A stretch of DNA of 64,000 nucleotides from Neolewinella agarilytica (GTDB lineage Bacteria > Bacteroidota > Bacteroidia > Chitinophagales > Saprospiraceae), in assembly GCF_900110645.1 (NCBI RefSeq), contig NZ_FOFB01000011.1, positions 1-64,000 on the forward strand, in the 5' to 3' direction. Below are positions 50,349 through 61,058 of the stretch, in pieces. The stretch's first letter is position 1; each line of letters starts with the position of its first letter. Below the pieces are notes generated by a model. The model saw only the letters and a program-made list of their open reading frames with translations, had not been told where the DNA came from and did not search any database. The position numbers and the translations under genes were made by a program.

Positions 50349-51565
50349 AAATTTTGATGTACGGGATTAATTACGCGCCAGAGCTTACGGGTATAGGAAA
50401 GTATAGCGGTGAGATGGCAGAGTTCTTTGTGAGCAAAGGCCATACGGTCGAGTTCATAACGGCACCGCCCTATTACCCGAAGTGGTCTGTCAGTGAGGAT
50501 TACCGTAACAAGGGGTGGTGGAAAGAATACCTGCGAGGGGTAAGAGTGTTGCGCTGTCCCCTTTATGTGCCTGGCCAGGTAAATGGTATGAAACGAATCA
50601 TTCACGAGTTTTCTTTTTTGCTCAGTTCACTTCGATGGTGGATTCCCAGATACTTCCGGCGCTATGATGTTGTGATTGCGATTAGCCCACCTTTTCATCT
50701 CGCCTTTCCCGCTCTGGTACACAAATGGTTGCATGGTACTAAAGTGGTTAATCACATTCAGGACCTTCAGGTCGATGCGGCTCGTGATTTAGGTATTATT
50801 AAATCTAACCCTTTACTCCGGATGCTTGAGAAGACAGAAAAATTTCTTCTGAAAAGGATGAGTCTGGTTTCTACGATTAGCACAGGGATGCGAGATAAGC
50901 TGCGTGCTAAAGGTATTCCTGAAAACAATATTCTCCTTTTCCCTAATTGGGTAGACGATAAGGTGATCTTTCCGGTAAGTCGTGCCGAATCCCTGCGAGA
51001 GGAGTGGGGATTCAGTGATCAGGATAAAATAATCCTGTACGCTGGAAATTTAGGAGAAAAGCAGGGTTTGGAAATATTGTTCGATATAGCGCCAAGGTTT
51101 GAACAACAGCCCGATATCCATTTCCTGATTATTGGGGAAGGGGGTATTAAGGATCGACTGGTGAGGCGAGTTGACGCTGATAAATTAACGAACATAAGGT
51201 TTCTGCCACTGCAGCCATTGGAGAAACTAGCGCCTTGTCTTGCTGCTGCGGACATACATCTGGTCTTACAGAAAAAGGCTGCTGCTGATCTGGTAATGCC
51301 TTCGAAACTCACGAATATACTTGCTGTCGGCGGTCATGCTCTCGTTACCGCTGAACCAGGAACGACCCTGTATGATGTCGTTTCTGAGTTTGAACTTGGC
51401 TCTTTGGTCGCTCCGGAAAATGCTGATGCAATGGCGGAAATGCTGGATGAAATCTTGGCAGGCAACCGACATGCAGACGGTATTGGTGCCCGGGATTTTG
51501 CGGAAACAAAGTTGAACAAAGAAAAGGTGTTGACAAGCTTTTTAACTTCTATTGCGAACACATAG
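50345..51565 (+). CDS. wcaI: WcaI-type glycosyltransferase (GT4)
   Basis: 406 residues, overlapping the previous stop. MKILMYGINYAPELTGIGKYSGEMAE and FITAPPYYPKW are the signature of the colanic acid WcaI branch. The C-terminal half has IILYAGNLGEKQGLEIL and DIHLVLQKKAAADLVMPSKLTNILAVGG, which fit the WcaI subfamily, where the classical E-x7-E pair is modified. Probably adds a fucose- or hexose-type residue. Confidence 0.88.
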   Translation: MKILMYGINYAPELTGIGKYSGEMAEFFVSKGHTVEFITAPPYYPKWSVSEDYRNKGWWKEYLRGVRVLRCPLYVPGQVNGMKRIIHEFSFLLSSLRWWIPRYFRRYDVVIAISPPFHLAFPALVHKWLHGTKVVNHIQDLQVDAARDLGIIKSNPLLRMLEKTEKFLLKRMSLVSTISTGMRDKLRAKGIPENNILLFPNWVDDKVIFPVSRAESLREEWGFSDQDKIILYAGNLGEKQGLEILFDIAPRFEQQPDIHFLIIGEGGIKDRLVRRVDADKLTNIRFLPLQPLEKLAPCLAAADIHLVLQKKAAADLVMPSKLTNILAVGGHALVTAEPGTTLYDVVSEFELGSLVAPENADAMAEMLDEILAGNRHADGIGARDFAETKLNKEKVLTSFLTSIANT

Positions 51566-51576
51566 ATTATTTTGCT

Positions 51577-52992
51577 GTGACGAAAAACCATCAAAAAGCA
51601 AGCTCCCTGGCTACTCGCCCAATCAGAAAAGTACCGCATCGGTACGATCTTATCATCACGGACTTTGTGGCGATAAACCTGTCCTTTTTGGTGGCAGCTT
51701 TCCTGATATACGATAGCCTTGATGTTAATAATATGATCTACAGGCACCTGCCGCTAGTGTTCTTTGTAAATGCTACCTGGGTCGCTTTGTCTATGCACTT
51801 TGAAGCTTATCGCTGGTACGAAAGAATACGAATTGAGTTGCAGCTAGGCAAAATCCTGAAAATCCTGGTGTTTCATCTGGCATTTATTACCGTTTTTTAT
51901 TATCAGATACTATATGATGCTCCTACCTCCGGCTACCTCTGGTTGACGTATGCTATCGCCTTTCTGGCTATTAACACTGGTCGGATTATCCATCACTTGC
52001 GGGTACGCGGACGAAGCGCTTCCTTTAAATATATAGTGGTTGGCGGTGAAGAGGTGAACATCAAAGCATTGATTGAAGCTTTTGAACACTCTTTCCCTAA
52101 GAATGCAACTATGGTAGGGCGTTTTGGCCGCTCAGTATACGAAGGCATTAATAATATAGGGGGGTATCAAGATATAAAACCCTATTTAGCTGGCCGGCCT
52201 GATATTCAGAAAGTGATAATGTTTTATAGTCGCTTAAGCCTGGAAAGTAAGCGGGAAATCCTCAAGATGTGTGAGGCACAGTTTATTGATGTGGAAATTG
52301 CGCCCAGGGAGGTTAGCATATTTCCTCGGGGGTATAAAGGGCATCAGCACGGAGATATGTTCATAATGACGTTGAAGCAGGAGCCGCTGTCAATGTTACG
52401 AAATAAGGTGGTGAAAAGGGCTTTTGATATTTTTTTTAGTCTGCTGGTCATCGTTTTTATCTTGTCCTGGTTAATACCGATTATAGGTATTCTGATAAAA
52501 ATTAAAGACCCGGGACCTGTTTTCTTTGTTCAGGAACGCTCCGGTTACCATAATGAAGTTTTTAAGGTGATCAAGTTTAGGACAATGCGAGTGAATAGCG
52601 ATAGCAACTTGGTGCAGGCACAGAAAGGAGATGAACGAGTTTTTAAGCTGGGGGAGTTTTTACGGGCAAAGAGTATTGATGAGATGCCACAGTTTATTAA
52701 TGTGCTATTTGGTACGATGTCAGTAGTTGGCCCCAGGCCTCATATGCTTAAGCATACCGAGCAGTATGCCGCCTTGATAGAGCAGTATATGATCCGACAT
52801 AAGATTAAACCCGGAATTACGGGATGGGCACAGGTGAATGGATACCGGGGACCTACAGAAGAGCTGTGGAAAATGAAAAAGCGTGTAGAGTATGACGTTC
52901 GCTATTTAGAAAACTGGAGCCTTCCTCTTGATATCAGGTGCATTTTGTACACAGTATTCAATGTAGCAAAGGGAGAAGAAAATGCAGTGTAG
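51577..52992 (+). CDS. Undecaprenyl-phosphate sugar-1-phosphate transferase (WcaJ/WbaP-like)
   Basis: 471 residues from GTG 51577. N-terminal transmembrane helices and a CoA-binding-like domain are followed by the bacterial sugar transferase domain: VKRAFDIFFSLLVIV, KIKDPGPVFFVQERSGYH, FKVIKFRTMRVNSDSN, LRAKSIDEMPQFINVLFG, SVVGPRPHM and KPGITGWAQVNGYRGP. This enzyme starts repeat-unit synthesis by placing a sugar-1-phosphate (usually glucose or galactose) on undecaprenyl phosphate. Its position at the end of the operon after all glycosyltransferases is common in the phylum. Confidence 0.93.
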   Translation: MTKNHQKASSLATRPIRKVPHRYDLIITDFVAINLSFLVAAFLIYDSLDVNNMIYRHLPLVFFVNATWVALSMHFEAYRWYERIRIELQLGKILKILVFHLAFITVFYYQILYDAPTSGYLWLTYAIAFLAINTGRIIHHLRVRGRSASFKYIVVGGEEVNIKALIEAFEHSFPKNATMVGRFGRSVYEGINNIGGYQDIKPYLAGRPDIQKVIMFYSRLSLESKREILKMCEAQFIDVEIAPREVSIFPRGYKGHQHGDMFIMTLKQEPLSMLRNKVVKRAFDIFFSLLVIVFILSWLIPIIGILIKIKDPGPVFFVQERSGYHNEVFKVIKFRTMRVNSDSNLVQAQKGDERVFKLGEFLRAKSIDEMPQFINVLFGTMSVVGPRPHMLKHTEQYAALIEQYMIRHKIKPGITGWAQVNGYRGPTEELWKMKKRVEYDVRYLENWSLPLDIRCILYTVFNVAKGEENAV

Positions 52993-53113
52993 GGAATTCT
53001 GCGCTCTTTCCCTTGTATTAGTGATTGTCCTAATAAATGCGAAGCTGTTTTGCCTGTTTCGGTATTTTAGATGGTTTCGAGCGGTTTGCAAACGTTAAAA
53101 CGGAATATTGTTT

Positions 53114-53142
53114 TTGTAGCCTCAAAATGTGTCTTTATCTTG
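53114..53142 (+). promoter_or_regulatory. Candidate promoter of the DUF1800/DUF1501 pair
   Basis: TTG (53114-53116, inside TTTTTG) is 19 bp from TATCTTG (53136-53142), which lacks one T of TAnnTTTG. It lies 85 bp before the DUF1800 start. A short dyad TGTCAA/TTGACA at 53158-53172 lies downstream. Confidence 0.4.
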
Positions 53143-53226
53143 CCTATGTGTCGTTTTGTCAAGGTTTGACAAGATTCTTTCGCGATTAGTAGAGGGAGGC
53201 TTTGCTTCCCATATTTCAAGATCAAA

Positions 53227-54837
53227 ATGAATTCAGATTCACTAAAATTGGTGGGAGATCCTTTGGAACCATATTCTGGTTCGTGGGGAGAGTCTGAAGC
53301 AGCTTATTTGTTGCGAAGGGCTATGTATGGTCCTAAGCTAAGTGAGATTCATGAGGCAGTGCGGGATGGATTGTCCGCTACAATAGACCGGCTGTTTGAG
53401 CCCATGCCTGTACCGGCTCCCCCCATTAATTACGTCTTTACCGGTGACCCGACCATACCCGTTGGCACCACCTGGGTAGACAAGCCTTACCGCGTTCAGG
53501 ATGATGAGAATTACCGGATTCAGTCTTTAAACGCCTGGTACATACATAACAAACTTTCTGACACGGTTAATATTCAGGAAAAACTAAATCTTTTCTGGGT
53601 AAACCATTTTGGGATGAGCGGGGTGATTGACCATCGGGCTCAGTATAAAACCATTGAGCTTTTTTATACTTACGGTTCGGGGCACTTTGGTACATTACTT
53701 GAGCAAATTACAGTTGATCCCGGTATGCTCCAGTTTTTGGACGGAGAAGTTAATCATCGTAATAACCCTAATGAGAACTATGCCAGGGAGCTCCTGGAAC
53801 TATACACGATTCAGAAAGGCGTGCAAATAGGAGGTGGCGACTACTCAAATTATACTGAACAAGACGTTGCGGCCGCAGCCCGCATCCTGACGGGGTGGCG
53901 AAACTATGATTTTGTTTTTAGCGATAATGATACTCCGGTAGACAGTTACTTCGATAGTTCCTACCATGATGAAGGGGAAAAGATCATGAGTTACCACTTT
54001 GGTAATCGGGTTATCAGTAATCAGGGAGAAGAAGAATACAGAGTATTAATTAGTCTGATTCTGGAACAAGAGGAAACCGCGTACGCGATCAGCCGTGAAC
54101 TTTATCGCTACTTTGTGTACAGTGAAATACCTGAGGAGGTAGAACAAACGGTGATTGCCTGTATGGCTAATCGTCTGCTTAGCAACGGTTATAATATCGG
54201 TACAGTACTTAAAGAACTATTGGGTTCTCAACACTTTTTTGACCTGTCATTCAGGGGGGCGATGATTAAGAACCCTTACGAATTTGTGCTTGGAGTAGTT
54301 CGGCCACTAGGCGGGTATGATCATTTAAATCTGACCACTAATATTCATTACCAGATGGGGAGTCAGTTGAGTAACCTGATCTCAACAATGAATATGTCCT
54401 TTCTCTTCAGCCCTACAGTATCAGGGTGGCGAGCCTACTATGACTCACCAGGCTATACCCGAAATTGGGTTAGTCCGGTATTGCTACAACGCCGCCGGGA
54501 ATTTTCTGACGGAGTTACCAGCCCACACTTTCATACTAATAATTATTTACTCCCTTTGGATTTGATTGGTTTTTTTAGCTCGTTGGAGACCCCCGGGGAT
54601 GTAAACAATTTGATTGATCAACTAATTTTACTTTTTCTTCCGAAAAGACCTTCGCCATTTCGAGTGAGCATTCTTCAGGAGCAAATTTTAGAAGGGCTAC
54701 CGGCCTTTACGTGGTTGGAACTCTACGCCGACTTCATCTCGAATCCAAATGATGAAGAAATAAGTAATCTGATTGAACGTCGTGTCAGACGGCTACTTCA
54801 AGCTATTTTTAATATGGCTGAGTTTCAGCTTCAATAA
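53227..54837 (+). CDS. DUF1800 family protein
   Basis: 536 residues with the DUF1800 pattern: an N-terminal EAAYLLRRAMYGP, then LNLFWVNHFGMSG, LLEQITVDPGMLQFLDGEVNH, the conserved NPNENYARELLELYTI, and AARILTGWR. No clear signal peptide is visible, although family members are usually exported. Function is unknown; members occur next to DUF1501 genes in many bacteria, as here (2-bp gap). It is separated from the polysaccharide operon by 234 bp and a candidate promoter of its own. Confidence 0.88.
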   Translation: MNSDSLKLVGDPLEPYSGSWGESEAAYLLRRAMYGPKLSEIHEAVRDGLSATIDRLFEPMPVPAPPINYVFTGDPTIPVGTTWVDKPYRVQDDENYRIQSLNAWYIHNKLSDTVNIQEKLNLFWVNHFGMSGVIDHRAQYKTIELFYTYGSGHFGTLLEQITVDPGMLQFLDGEVNHRNNPNENYARELLELYTIQKGVQIGGGDYSNYTEQDVAAAARILTGWRNYDFVFSDNDTPVDSYFDSSYHDEGEKIMSYHFGNRVISNQGEEEYRVLISLILEQEETAYAISRELYRYFVYSEIPEEVEQTVIACMANRLLSNGYNIGTVLKELLGSQHFFDLSFRGAMIKNPYEFVLGVVRPLGGYDHLNLTTNIHYQMGSQLSNLISTMNMSFLFSPTVSGWRAYYDSPGYTRNWVSPVLLQRRREFSDGVTSPHFHTNNYLLPLDLIGFFSSLETPGDVNNLIDQLILLFLPKRPSPFRVSILQEQILEGLPAFTWLELYADFISNPNDEEISNLIERRVRRLLQAIFNMAEFQLQ

Positions 54838-54839
54838 GG

Positions 54840-56678
54840 ATGAGCATGAAAAGAAGAAATTTTTTAAAACATGCAGGCTTACTCCCGCTGGCCGTTATGG
54901 GGAATAATCTGGCCGCAAGGGCTCGTTCACATCCTTCACTAAGCAAGTTGAATTTTAGTACAGAGGATCGGGTGTTTGTTCTCATCCAGATGTTTGGAGG
55001 CAATGACGGCCTCAATACATTATTTCCTTTGAGTTCATATGACAGCTTATTGTCAGTAAGAGAAAATCTTCTTGCTCCCGAGAATCGTCTGCTACCTCTA
55101 CAGGAGAATTTGGCCATTCATCCTGCAATGGAAGGCATGAAAAACATGTTTGCAGAAGGTCTGTTGTCGGTTATACAGAGTGTAGGATACCCCAACCCCA
55201 ACCGGAGTCATTTTCGTTCCAGCGATATTTGGGCAACAGGCTCGGCCTCTGATGTGGAACTTGAGACAGGTTGGCTGGGGCGTTACCTCGCAATGTCTGC
55301 TGAAGACTACCCTGATGGCTACCCGAATTCAGAAAACCCTGACCCGTTGGCCATAACTTTTAGTTCAGTAGCTCACCCTACCTGTGAAGGGCCCATTGTA
55401 AACTATTGCCAAACGCTTGATAGTACTAATGGCTTTACTACACTGCAGGAAAATGGGGGGAATATTCCTGAAGACAGTTATTATGGAGAGCATATGGACT
55501 TTCTATTGGACACCATTGAGCAGACCAATGCTTACGGGAATCGAATTGCTAATGCCAGCGACCTGGGAGATAATCTGGTGGAATATCCCAATTCAAAGTT
55601 GGGCCGCGAGCTAAGGGACGTCGCCAGGCTAATTCATGGAGGCTTAAGCACGAAAATATACGTTCTTCGGATGGATGGGTTTGATACTCACGCTCATCAG
55701 GTTGGCGGGGATGGAAGTGAAGGTTTTCATGCTAACTTATTGCAACAGCTTAGTGAAGCAGTAACCGCTTTTCAAAATGATCTCTTTAACCTCAACCTGG
55801 AAGATAGAGTTATTGGAATGACATATAGTGAGTTTGGTCGACGGATAAAGGCGAATGCCAGCCGGGGAACCGATCATGGTGATGCCGGCCCTATGTTTTT
55901 ATTTGGCAACTGTACATTAGGTGCAGTGTTTGGAGACGACGTTACTATTGACCCAGAGGTAAGCATATCTGCTGGTGTAGATATGCAATATGACTACCGC
56001 AATGTATTTGGGTCAGTCCTTATCGATTGGTTAGGAGCAAAAGATCAGGAAATTCGACAAATACTTTTTCCGGATTTCGAGTACTTGCCAATTCTTAGCG
56101 CTTGTGCGTCAACCTTGCCAACATTAATCGAGAACTTTAGAGCATCTGCCTGGCAAAAAGCTATTCGGCTTGAATGGCAGTATTTCAGCGATGAACCCCA
56201 TGATGTATTCAGGATCAGCCGGAGTACGGATGGACAAAATTTTGAGGTGCTTCTTTCCCGGACTGTTGATCCTAATAATAGAAGCTACAGTATACTTGAC
56301 GAAAACGTCGAGCCGGGGGTACTCTATTACTATCAGTTACAGGTGATTGATCTTGCCGGAAATGTATCAACGACCAGAATTGCCTCCGCTATGGTGACTC
56401 CGGACTTAGTCAATGATTGGACGGTAAGCATTCCTTCACCAAATCCGTGTAAGGAATGGACTGACTTTGTCGTCGATGCACCAGGTGATGGTACGGTAAG
56501 GATCACTTGCTACAGCTTCAATGGGGAAACCGTTGCTGAGGTATCTACTGCTGTCGCTGCCGGACCTGGTCATCGGGTAACTCTACCTACTAAAGCACTG
56601 GTTTCAGGGATGTATTCCGTCAAAGTGTCTACTGGCCCCAAAAAAATACATAGTTTCAAACTTGTCGTGGAGAAATAG
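54840..56678 (+). CDS. DUF1501 family protein with T9SS C-terminal domain
   Basis: 612 residues. The N-terminus MSMKRRNFLKHAGLLPLAV has a twin-arginine-like motif (RRNFLK), so Tat export is likely. The DUF1501 domain spans about residues 40-420 (VLIQMFGGNDGLNTLFPL, MDGFDTHAHQVGG, YSEFGRRIKANASRGTDHGDA), related in fold to alkaline-phosphatase/sulfatase-like enzymes. A fibronectin-like module follows (RASAWQKAIRLEWQY) and the last 85 residues (from SIPSPNPCKEWTDFVV to SFKLVVEK) are a type IX sorting domain, so the protein should be exported across the outer membrane and attached to the surface. Enzymatic activity is not established. Confidence 0.88.
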   Translation: MSMKRRNFLKHAGLLPLAVMGNNLAARARSHPSLSKLNFSTEDRVFVLIQMFGGNDGLNTLFPLSSYDSLLSVRENLLAPENRLLPLQENLAIHPAMEGMKNMFAEGLLSVIQSVGYPNPNRSHFRSSDIWATGSASDVELETGWLGRYLAMSAEDYPDGYPNSENPDPLAITFSSVAHPTCEGPIVNYCQTLDSTNGFTTLQENGGNIPEDSYYGEHMDFLLDTIEQTNAYGNRIANASDLGDNLVEYPNSKLGRELRDVARLIHGGLSTKIYVLRMDGFDTHAHQVGGDGSEGFHANLLQQLSEAVTAFQNDLFNLNLEDRVIGMTYSEFGRRIKANASRGTDHGDAGPMFLFGNCTLGAVFGDDVTIDPEVSISAGVDMQYDYRNVFGSVLIDWLGAKDQEIRQILFPDFEYLPILSACASTLPTLIENFRASAWQKAIRLEWQYFSDEPHDVFRISRSTDGQNFEVLLSRTVDPNNRSYSILDENVEPGVLYYYQLQVIDLAGNVSTTRIASAMVTPDLVNDWTVSIPSPNPCKEWTDFVVDAPGDGTVRITCYSFNGETVAEVSTAVAAGPGHRVTLPTKALVSGMYSVKVSTGPKKIHSFKLVVEK

Positions 56679-57008
56679 TGGTTAACATTCGGGAATGTAG
56701 GTAATTTGCCTAATACCCTACAAAGATGTTGGAATTAAGAATGATGTTCCATTTTCTTCCACGAATAGTAGTTCGTCTTATAGGCTATTCATGGAATTAG
56801 CCTGGTTGTCCTAACCTACTCTTAAAAATACCTGTTAAACAAAACTTGCGTCAGCCGATACCGCTCAATGACGCTGATGGACTGACGTTCTGATACCAAA
56901 AACAATTGATTTGTTGATGATCTGCGTCACACTTTATGAAGTCTGTAACTCTAATTTCATTCCAAGTCGCCTGGCCAAATATGGTTAAGGTTTTTTAATT
57001 TCAAAAAA
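56679..57008. other. Non-coding region before gmd
   Basis: 330 bp with no gene. A small hairpin ACATT-CGGG-AATGT lies at 56685-56698, close after the DUF1501 stop, but lacks a T-run. I found no clear promoter; TTTTTT just before gmd is AT-rich filler. Confidence 0.45.
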
Positions 57009-58124
57009 ATGGCAAAACGCGCACTCATCACCGGTATAACCGGCCAAGATGGTACTTATCTTGCCGAATTACTGCTCAATAAAGGGTATGTCGTTCATGG
57101 CGTAAAACGCCGGGCATCTTTGCTGAATACTGACCGAATCGATCACCTTTACCAGGGGCCGGATATTTCGGATCGCAACTTTATCCTGCATTATGGAGAT
57201 TTGACGGATAGTACGAATATAGTTCGCATTGTGCAGGAAGTTCAGCCGGATGAAATTTATAATTTGGCAGCAATGAGCCACGTGAAGGTGAGCTTTGAAA
57301 TGCCTGAGTATACTGCGGACGCTGACGGTATCGGTACAACACGCATACTGGAAGCCATACGTTTGCTTGGGCTCAAAGACAAAACCAAGTTTTATCAAGC
57401 CTCCACCTCGGAGCTATACGGACTTGTGCAGGAAGTTCCCCAAAGTGAAACGACGCCTTTTTACCCAAGATCTCCTTATGCCGCTGCAAAATTGTATGCG
57501 TATTGGATAACGGTTAATTACCGGGAGGCATACGGCATGTTCGCCTGTAACGGAATACTCTTTAATCATGAGAGCCCGCTCAGGGGAGAAACTTTTGTAA
57601 CCCGGAAGATTACCCGTGCCGTTGCCAAGATCAGCCTGGGCCTTCAGGAAAACCTCTATTTAGGTAATCTGGACGCTCAACGGGATTGGGGACATGCCAG
57701 AGATTACGTTGAAGGAATGTGGAAAATGCTTCAACAGGACGAACCTGAAGACTTCGTTTTGGCTACCGGGGTGACTACCCGTGTGCGGGATTTCGTCATA
57801 ATGAGTTTTCGCGAGGTCGGGGTAGAGCTGGAATTTAAAGGTGAAGGAGTGGATGAAATCGGAGTGATTAAATCCATTCGTAATGTAGACTTTCCTCTCT
57901 CAGTAGGTACTCAGGTAGTTGGAGTTGACCCTCGCTATTTCCGTCCTACGGAGGTAGAGTTACTACTGGGAGACCCTACTAAGGCCATTAATAAGCTGGG
58001 TTGGAAGCCAGAATACACCCTGGAGAGGATGTGTTCGGAGATGGTCCAGGCAGATATTGAGCTGTTCCGTAGGGATCAAATTCTAAAACGGGAAGGATTC
58101 CTGATTAAGCAGCAATACGAGTAA
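57009..58124 (+). CDS. gmd: GDP-mannose 4,6-dehydratase
   Basis: 371 residues, normal length. Rossmann start [19 protein letters not shown], and the family-specific [41 protein letters not shown] and [12 protein letters not shown] (YxxxK). It converts GDP-mannose to GDP-4-keto-6-deoxymannose. No GDP-fucose synthase (fcl), RMD or aminotransferase that would finish the sugar lies in the window; the partner is outside or later in the locus. Next gene starts 4 bp downstream. Confidence 0.95.
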   Translation: MAKRALITGITGQDGTYLAELLLNKGYVVHGVKRRASLLNTDRIDHLYQGPDISDRNFILHYGDLTDSTNIVRIVQEVQPDEIYNLAAMSHVKVSFEMPEYTADADGIGTTRILEAIRLLGLKDKTKFYQASTSELYGLVQEVPQSETTPFYPRSPYAAAKLYAYWITVNYREAYGMFACNGILFNHESPLRGETFVTRKITRAVAKISLGLQENLYLGNLDAQRDWGHARDYVEGMWKMLQQDEPEDFVLATGVTTRVRDFVIMSFREVGVELEFKGEGVDEIGVIKSIRNVDFPLSVGTQVVGVDPRYFRPTEVELLLGDPTKAINKLGWKPEYTLERMCSEMVQADIELFRRDQILKREGFLIKQQYE

Positions 58125-58128
58125 AGCG

Positions 58129-58806
58129 GTGGCCATTATTTATCCAATAAGGCAGTGGGTTAGAACTGTTTCTGTCCGGTTTGATCGGGCATATTACAGT
58201 ATGGATGACTTTGTGTTAATTGCCAATAATTGCTTTGGTGGAGAAGTTTATCAACGCCTTGGCCGTCCCTATAATACTCCATTTATTGGGTTGTTCGTAC
58301 CTGGGCCAGACTTTGTACGCCTTCTGGCCGATCTGGACAATTACCTGGCCGAACCGATGACCTTCCCAAAGGGTTACGTGTCCCGCTGGAGGCCATCCAC
58401 CGCAATATATCCATTGGGTATACTAAAGGATGTAGAAATCCATTTTGTACATTATGGTTCTGAGGAAGAGGCATTGGAGAAATGGTGCCGCCGGCTGGAA
58501 CGTCAAAAAAAAATGGTGGATGGCTCCCGATTTTTCTTTAAAATTTGTGATCGGGATGGCGGAACCCCTGCGATACTACGTGAGTTCCATCGTTTAAAAT
58601 TACCTAACAAAATTTCTTTCGGAAGACAAAAAATTGACTCTTCGGATCATGTTTTAATTGCCGAAAATGATCAGGGTGTAGTGCCTGACGGGGTCGTACT
58701 CTACCGGGTTTCTCACCATTATTTGGATGTTCTTTCCTGGGTCAGAGACAAAAGGAGAAGCCTCACTTTGAACAGCAAAATAAAATGGTTGCTCAAGATT
58801 TATTAG
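58129..58806 (+). CDS. DUF1919-type polysaccharide biosynthesis protein
   Basis: 225 residues from GTG 58129. The stretch FVLIANNCFGGEVYQRLGRPYNTPFIGLFV matches the DUF1919 family associated with exopolysaccharide loci; later motifs are VEIHFVHYGSEEEALEKWCRR and FFFKICDRDGGTP. Function unknown; some members act as sugar transfer or modification enzymes. It follows gmd by 4 bp. Confidence 0.75.
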   Translation: MAIIYPIRQWVRTVSVRFDRAYYSMDDFVLIANNCFGGEVYQRLGRPYNTPFIGLFVPGPDFVRLLADLDNYLAEPMTFPKGYVSRWRPSTAIYPLGILKDVEIHFVHYGSEEEALEKWCRRLERQKKMVDGSRFFFKICDRDGGTPAILREFHRLKLPNKISFGRQKIDSSDHVLIAENDQGVVPDGVVLYRVSHHYLDVLSWVRDKRRSLTLNSKIKWLLKIY

Positions 58807-58819
58807 TGCACCAGACATA

Positions 58820-59938
58820 ATGAATAACCCAAAAATGTATGGTCCTGATAGAAAAAGAACAGGACAAGATAAGCTTCTTAAACTTGAAGCTATCCGTGGG
58901 GCGGCTGCCTTGTACGTAATACTTCATCACACTTTTAATTCATTTTTCGCTTTTGGATGGGATCTTTCGTTATTATTCCGATTTGGACAGGAGGCAGTTA
59001 TTTTGTTTTTTATTATTTCTGGATTTGTTATAGAAATTTCTTTCTCCAAAGGGAAAGATAAATCGTTTAGTACCTATTTCACCAAACGACTTATCCGAAT
59101 ATATATTCCTCTCCTCTGTGTATTCATGGCCAATTATGCGCTGGTGTTGTTTCAATCTGATTCTGTAAGAGTGAGTTGGACGGATTTTTTGTTAAATATG
59201 CTAATGCTGCAGGATTTAGACTGGATTAAACCTAACGTTATTGTAGCTCCGCTATTTGGCAATTCTCCTCTGTGGTCTTTGAGTTATGAATGGTGGTTTT
59301 ACATGCTTTATTTCCCCATTATGCGCTTTTTTCCACAAAAATCTTCTCAGATAGTTTATGGGCTTGGAGTAATTGCCGCCGGGACATACGTTATTTGCCC
59401 GAATTTCATCAATCGGGAGCTTATGTATCTGGTTATTTGGTGGAGTGGGGTGGTGCTGGCCAGGCTGTATGCCGAAAAAGAAAAAATAACGCTATTAAGA
59501 CTATTGCCTCTTTTGACCATTATGGTAATTATTAGTATTGTTTTAGTACTCAATGTGATTGTTAATTACGAGGAAGGAGGTGTTGGGTTAAGCCCGATAC
59601 TTGAGGTGAGGCACTTTTTTTTTGCTGTATTTGCCATATTGGTCTCCCTTTGTTGGTGTCATTTTAGATGGTTGTTTTTTGATCAATTGATGACTCCCTT
59701 CATTCAATTAGCACCAATATCCTACGGCCTTTATATTTCCCATTATTTTATGATTTCCAATGCTACTTACCTTGATGATCTTCTTTTTGCTCAGTCAGGG
59801 TTAAGACTTCTGCTTTACTCTATTATTTGTTTTGGATTTTCCTGGCTGGTGGAACGCGTAGTCTATGTGAAAATTAATAGAGCATACCGAAAAAAATACC
59901 ACTCCAAGGTCTTAAGTAAATTAAGGTCTTTCTTGTAA
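58820..59938 (+). CDS. Acyltransferase family 3 (OafA/YrhL-like)
   Basis: 372 residues with about ten hydrophobic segments. [20 protein letters not shown] carries the conserved Arg and His-His of the family, followed by a [16 protein letters not shown] helix. Such membrane enzymes move acetyl or other acyl groups to sugars of surface polymers. It is one of three acylation functions in the locus, with WcaF and the MBOAT pair. Confidence 0.9.
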   Translation: MNNPKMYGPDRKRTGQDKLLKLEAIRGAAALYVILHHTFNSFFAFGWDLSLLFRFGQEAVILFFIISGFVIEISFSKGKDKSFSTYFTKRLIRIYIPLLCVFMANYALVLFQSDSVRVSWTDFLLNMLMLQDLDWIKPNVIVAPLFGNSPLWSLSYEWWFYMLYFPIMRFFPQKSSQIVYGLGVIAAGTYVICPNFINRELMYLVIWWSGVVLARLYAEKEKITLLRLLPLLTIMVIISIVLVLNVIVNYEEGGVGLSPILEVRHFFFAVFAILVSLCWCHFRWLFFDQLMTPFIQLAPISYGLYISHYFMISNATYLDDLLFAQSGLRLLLYSIICFGFSWLVERVVYVKINRAYRKKYHSKVLSKLRSFL

Positions 59939-59957
59939 ACACAAAAAACAAACTACA

Positions 59958-60920
59958 ATGCAAACTAAAACTGCCCTCATTACCGGCGCCGCCGGTTTTT
60001 TAGGCTCCCATCTGTGTGATCGTTTCCTGGCTGAAGGAATTCGTGTTATTGGCATGGACAACCTTCTGACTGGATCGATGGATAATATTGCTCATCTGAT
60101 GCCTCGTGAAGACTTCGCGTTTTATCATCACGATGTGAGCAAATTCGTTCATGTACCTGGTCAACTGGACTATATTCTACATTTCGCCAGCCCCGCCAGC
60201 CCGATTGATTATTTGAAAATGCCGATTCAGACTCTCAAGGTGGGGAGCCTTGGTACCCATAACTTACTTGGGTTGGCTAAAGCTAAAGGGGCAAGAATGC
60301 TCATCGCTTCCACCAGCGAAGTTTATGGAGATCCCCTGGTTCACCCCCAACCCGAAGAGTATTGGGGAAACGTCAATCCCGTAGGCCCAAGAGGAGTATA
60401 CGATGAAGCAAAGAGATTTCAGGAGGCAATGACGATGGCTTATCATACCTACCATGGTTTGGAGACTCGGATAGTCCGCATCTTTAACACCTATGGCCCA
60501 AGAATGCGTATCAATGATGGACGGGTTTTACCCGCTTTCATTAGCCAGGCGATACGGGGCGAGGGACTAACTGTCTTCGGTGATGGTAGCCAGACGCGGT
60601 CTTTCTGCTATGTAGATGATTTGGTGGATGGTATTTATCGGCTCCTGCTTAGTGATTATGCACAGCCCGTAAATATTGGAAATACTTCCGAAATAAGCAT
60701 GCTGGATTTTGCCCGGGAAATACTGGAGTTGGTCGGGAATCAAGATGCTTTTCTGGACGAACGCCCCTTGCCGGTAGATGATCCTAAAGTGCGTAAGCCT
60801 GACATTAGTCTGGCTAAAAAGGTACTGGGTTGGACTCCAAAAGTAGATCGCGCTGAAGGCTTGAAGCGTACGCTGCCATACTTCTTAGAAACCGTCAAAA
60901 CTAGTCAGACCTCTTGTTAA
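59958..60920 (+). CDS. UDP-glucuronate decarboxylase (UDP-xylose synthase)-like SDR
   Basis: 320 residues. [19 protein letters not shown] starts the NAD fold; [46 protein letters not shown] (YxxxK) and [20 protein letters not shown] are signatures of UXS. It oxidises and decarboxylates UDP-glucuronate to UDP-xylose. Its substrate would come from Ugd, encoded two genes downstream. Some homologues of this type are bifunctional; I cannot tell here. Confidence 0.9.
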   Translation: MQTKTALITGAAGFLGSHLCDRFLAEGIRVIGMDNLLTGSMDNIAHLMPREDFAFYHHDVSKFVHVPGQLDYILHFASPASPIDYLKMPIQTLKVGSLGTHNLLGLAKAKGARMLIASTSEVYGDPLVHPQPEEYWGNVNPVGPRGVYDEAKRFQEAMTMAYHTYHGLETRIVRIFNTYGPRMRINDGRVLPAFISQAIRGEGLTVFGDGSQTRSFCYVDDLVDGIYRLLLSDYAQPVNIGNTSEISMLDFAREILELVGNQDAFLDERPLPVDDPKVRKPDISLAKKVLGWTPKVDRAEGLKRTLPYFLETVKTSQTSC

Positions 60921-61058
60921 GGTTACCAGACTACAGAAAACAGTAAATAAGTCATTTAAGCCACGGGGTGTTTTTTACTCCTTCAGGTGTTTCATCGTCC
61001 TTAGCCAAACGTTGAACCTGTCTTCTGGCATAACTACCCATCAAAAAAACAAATTTAA

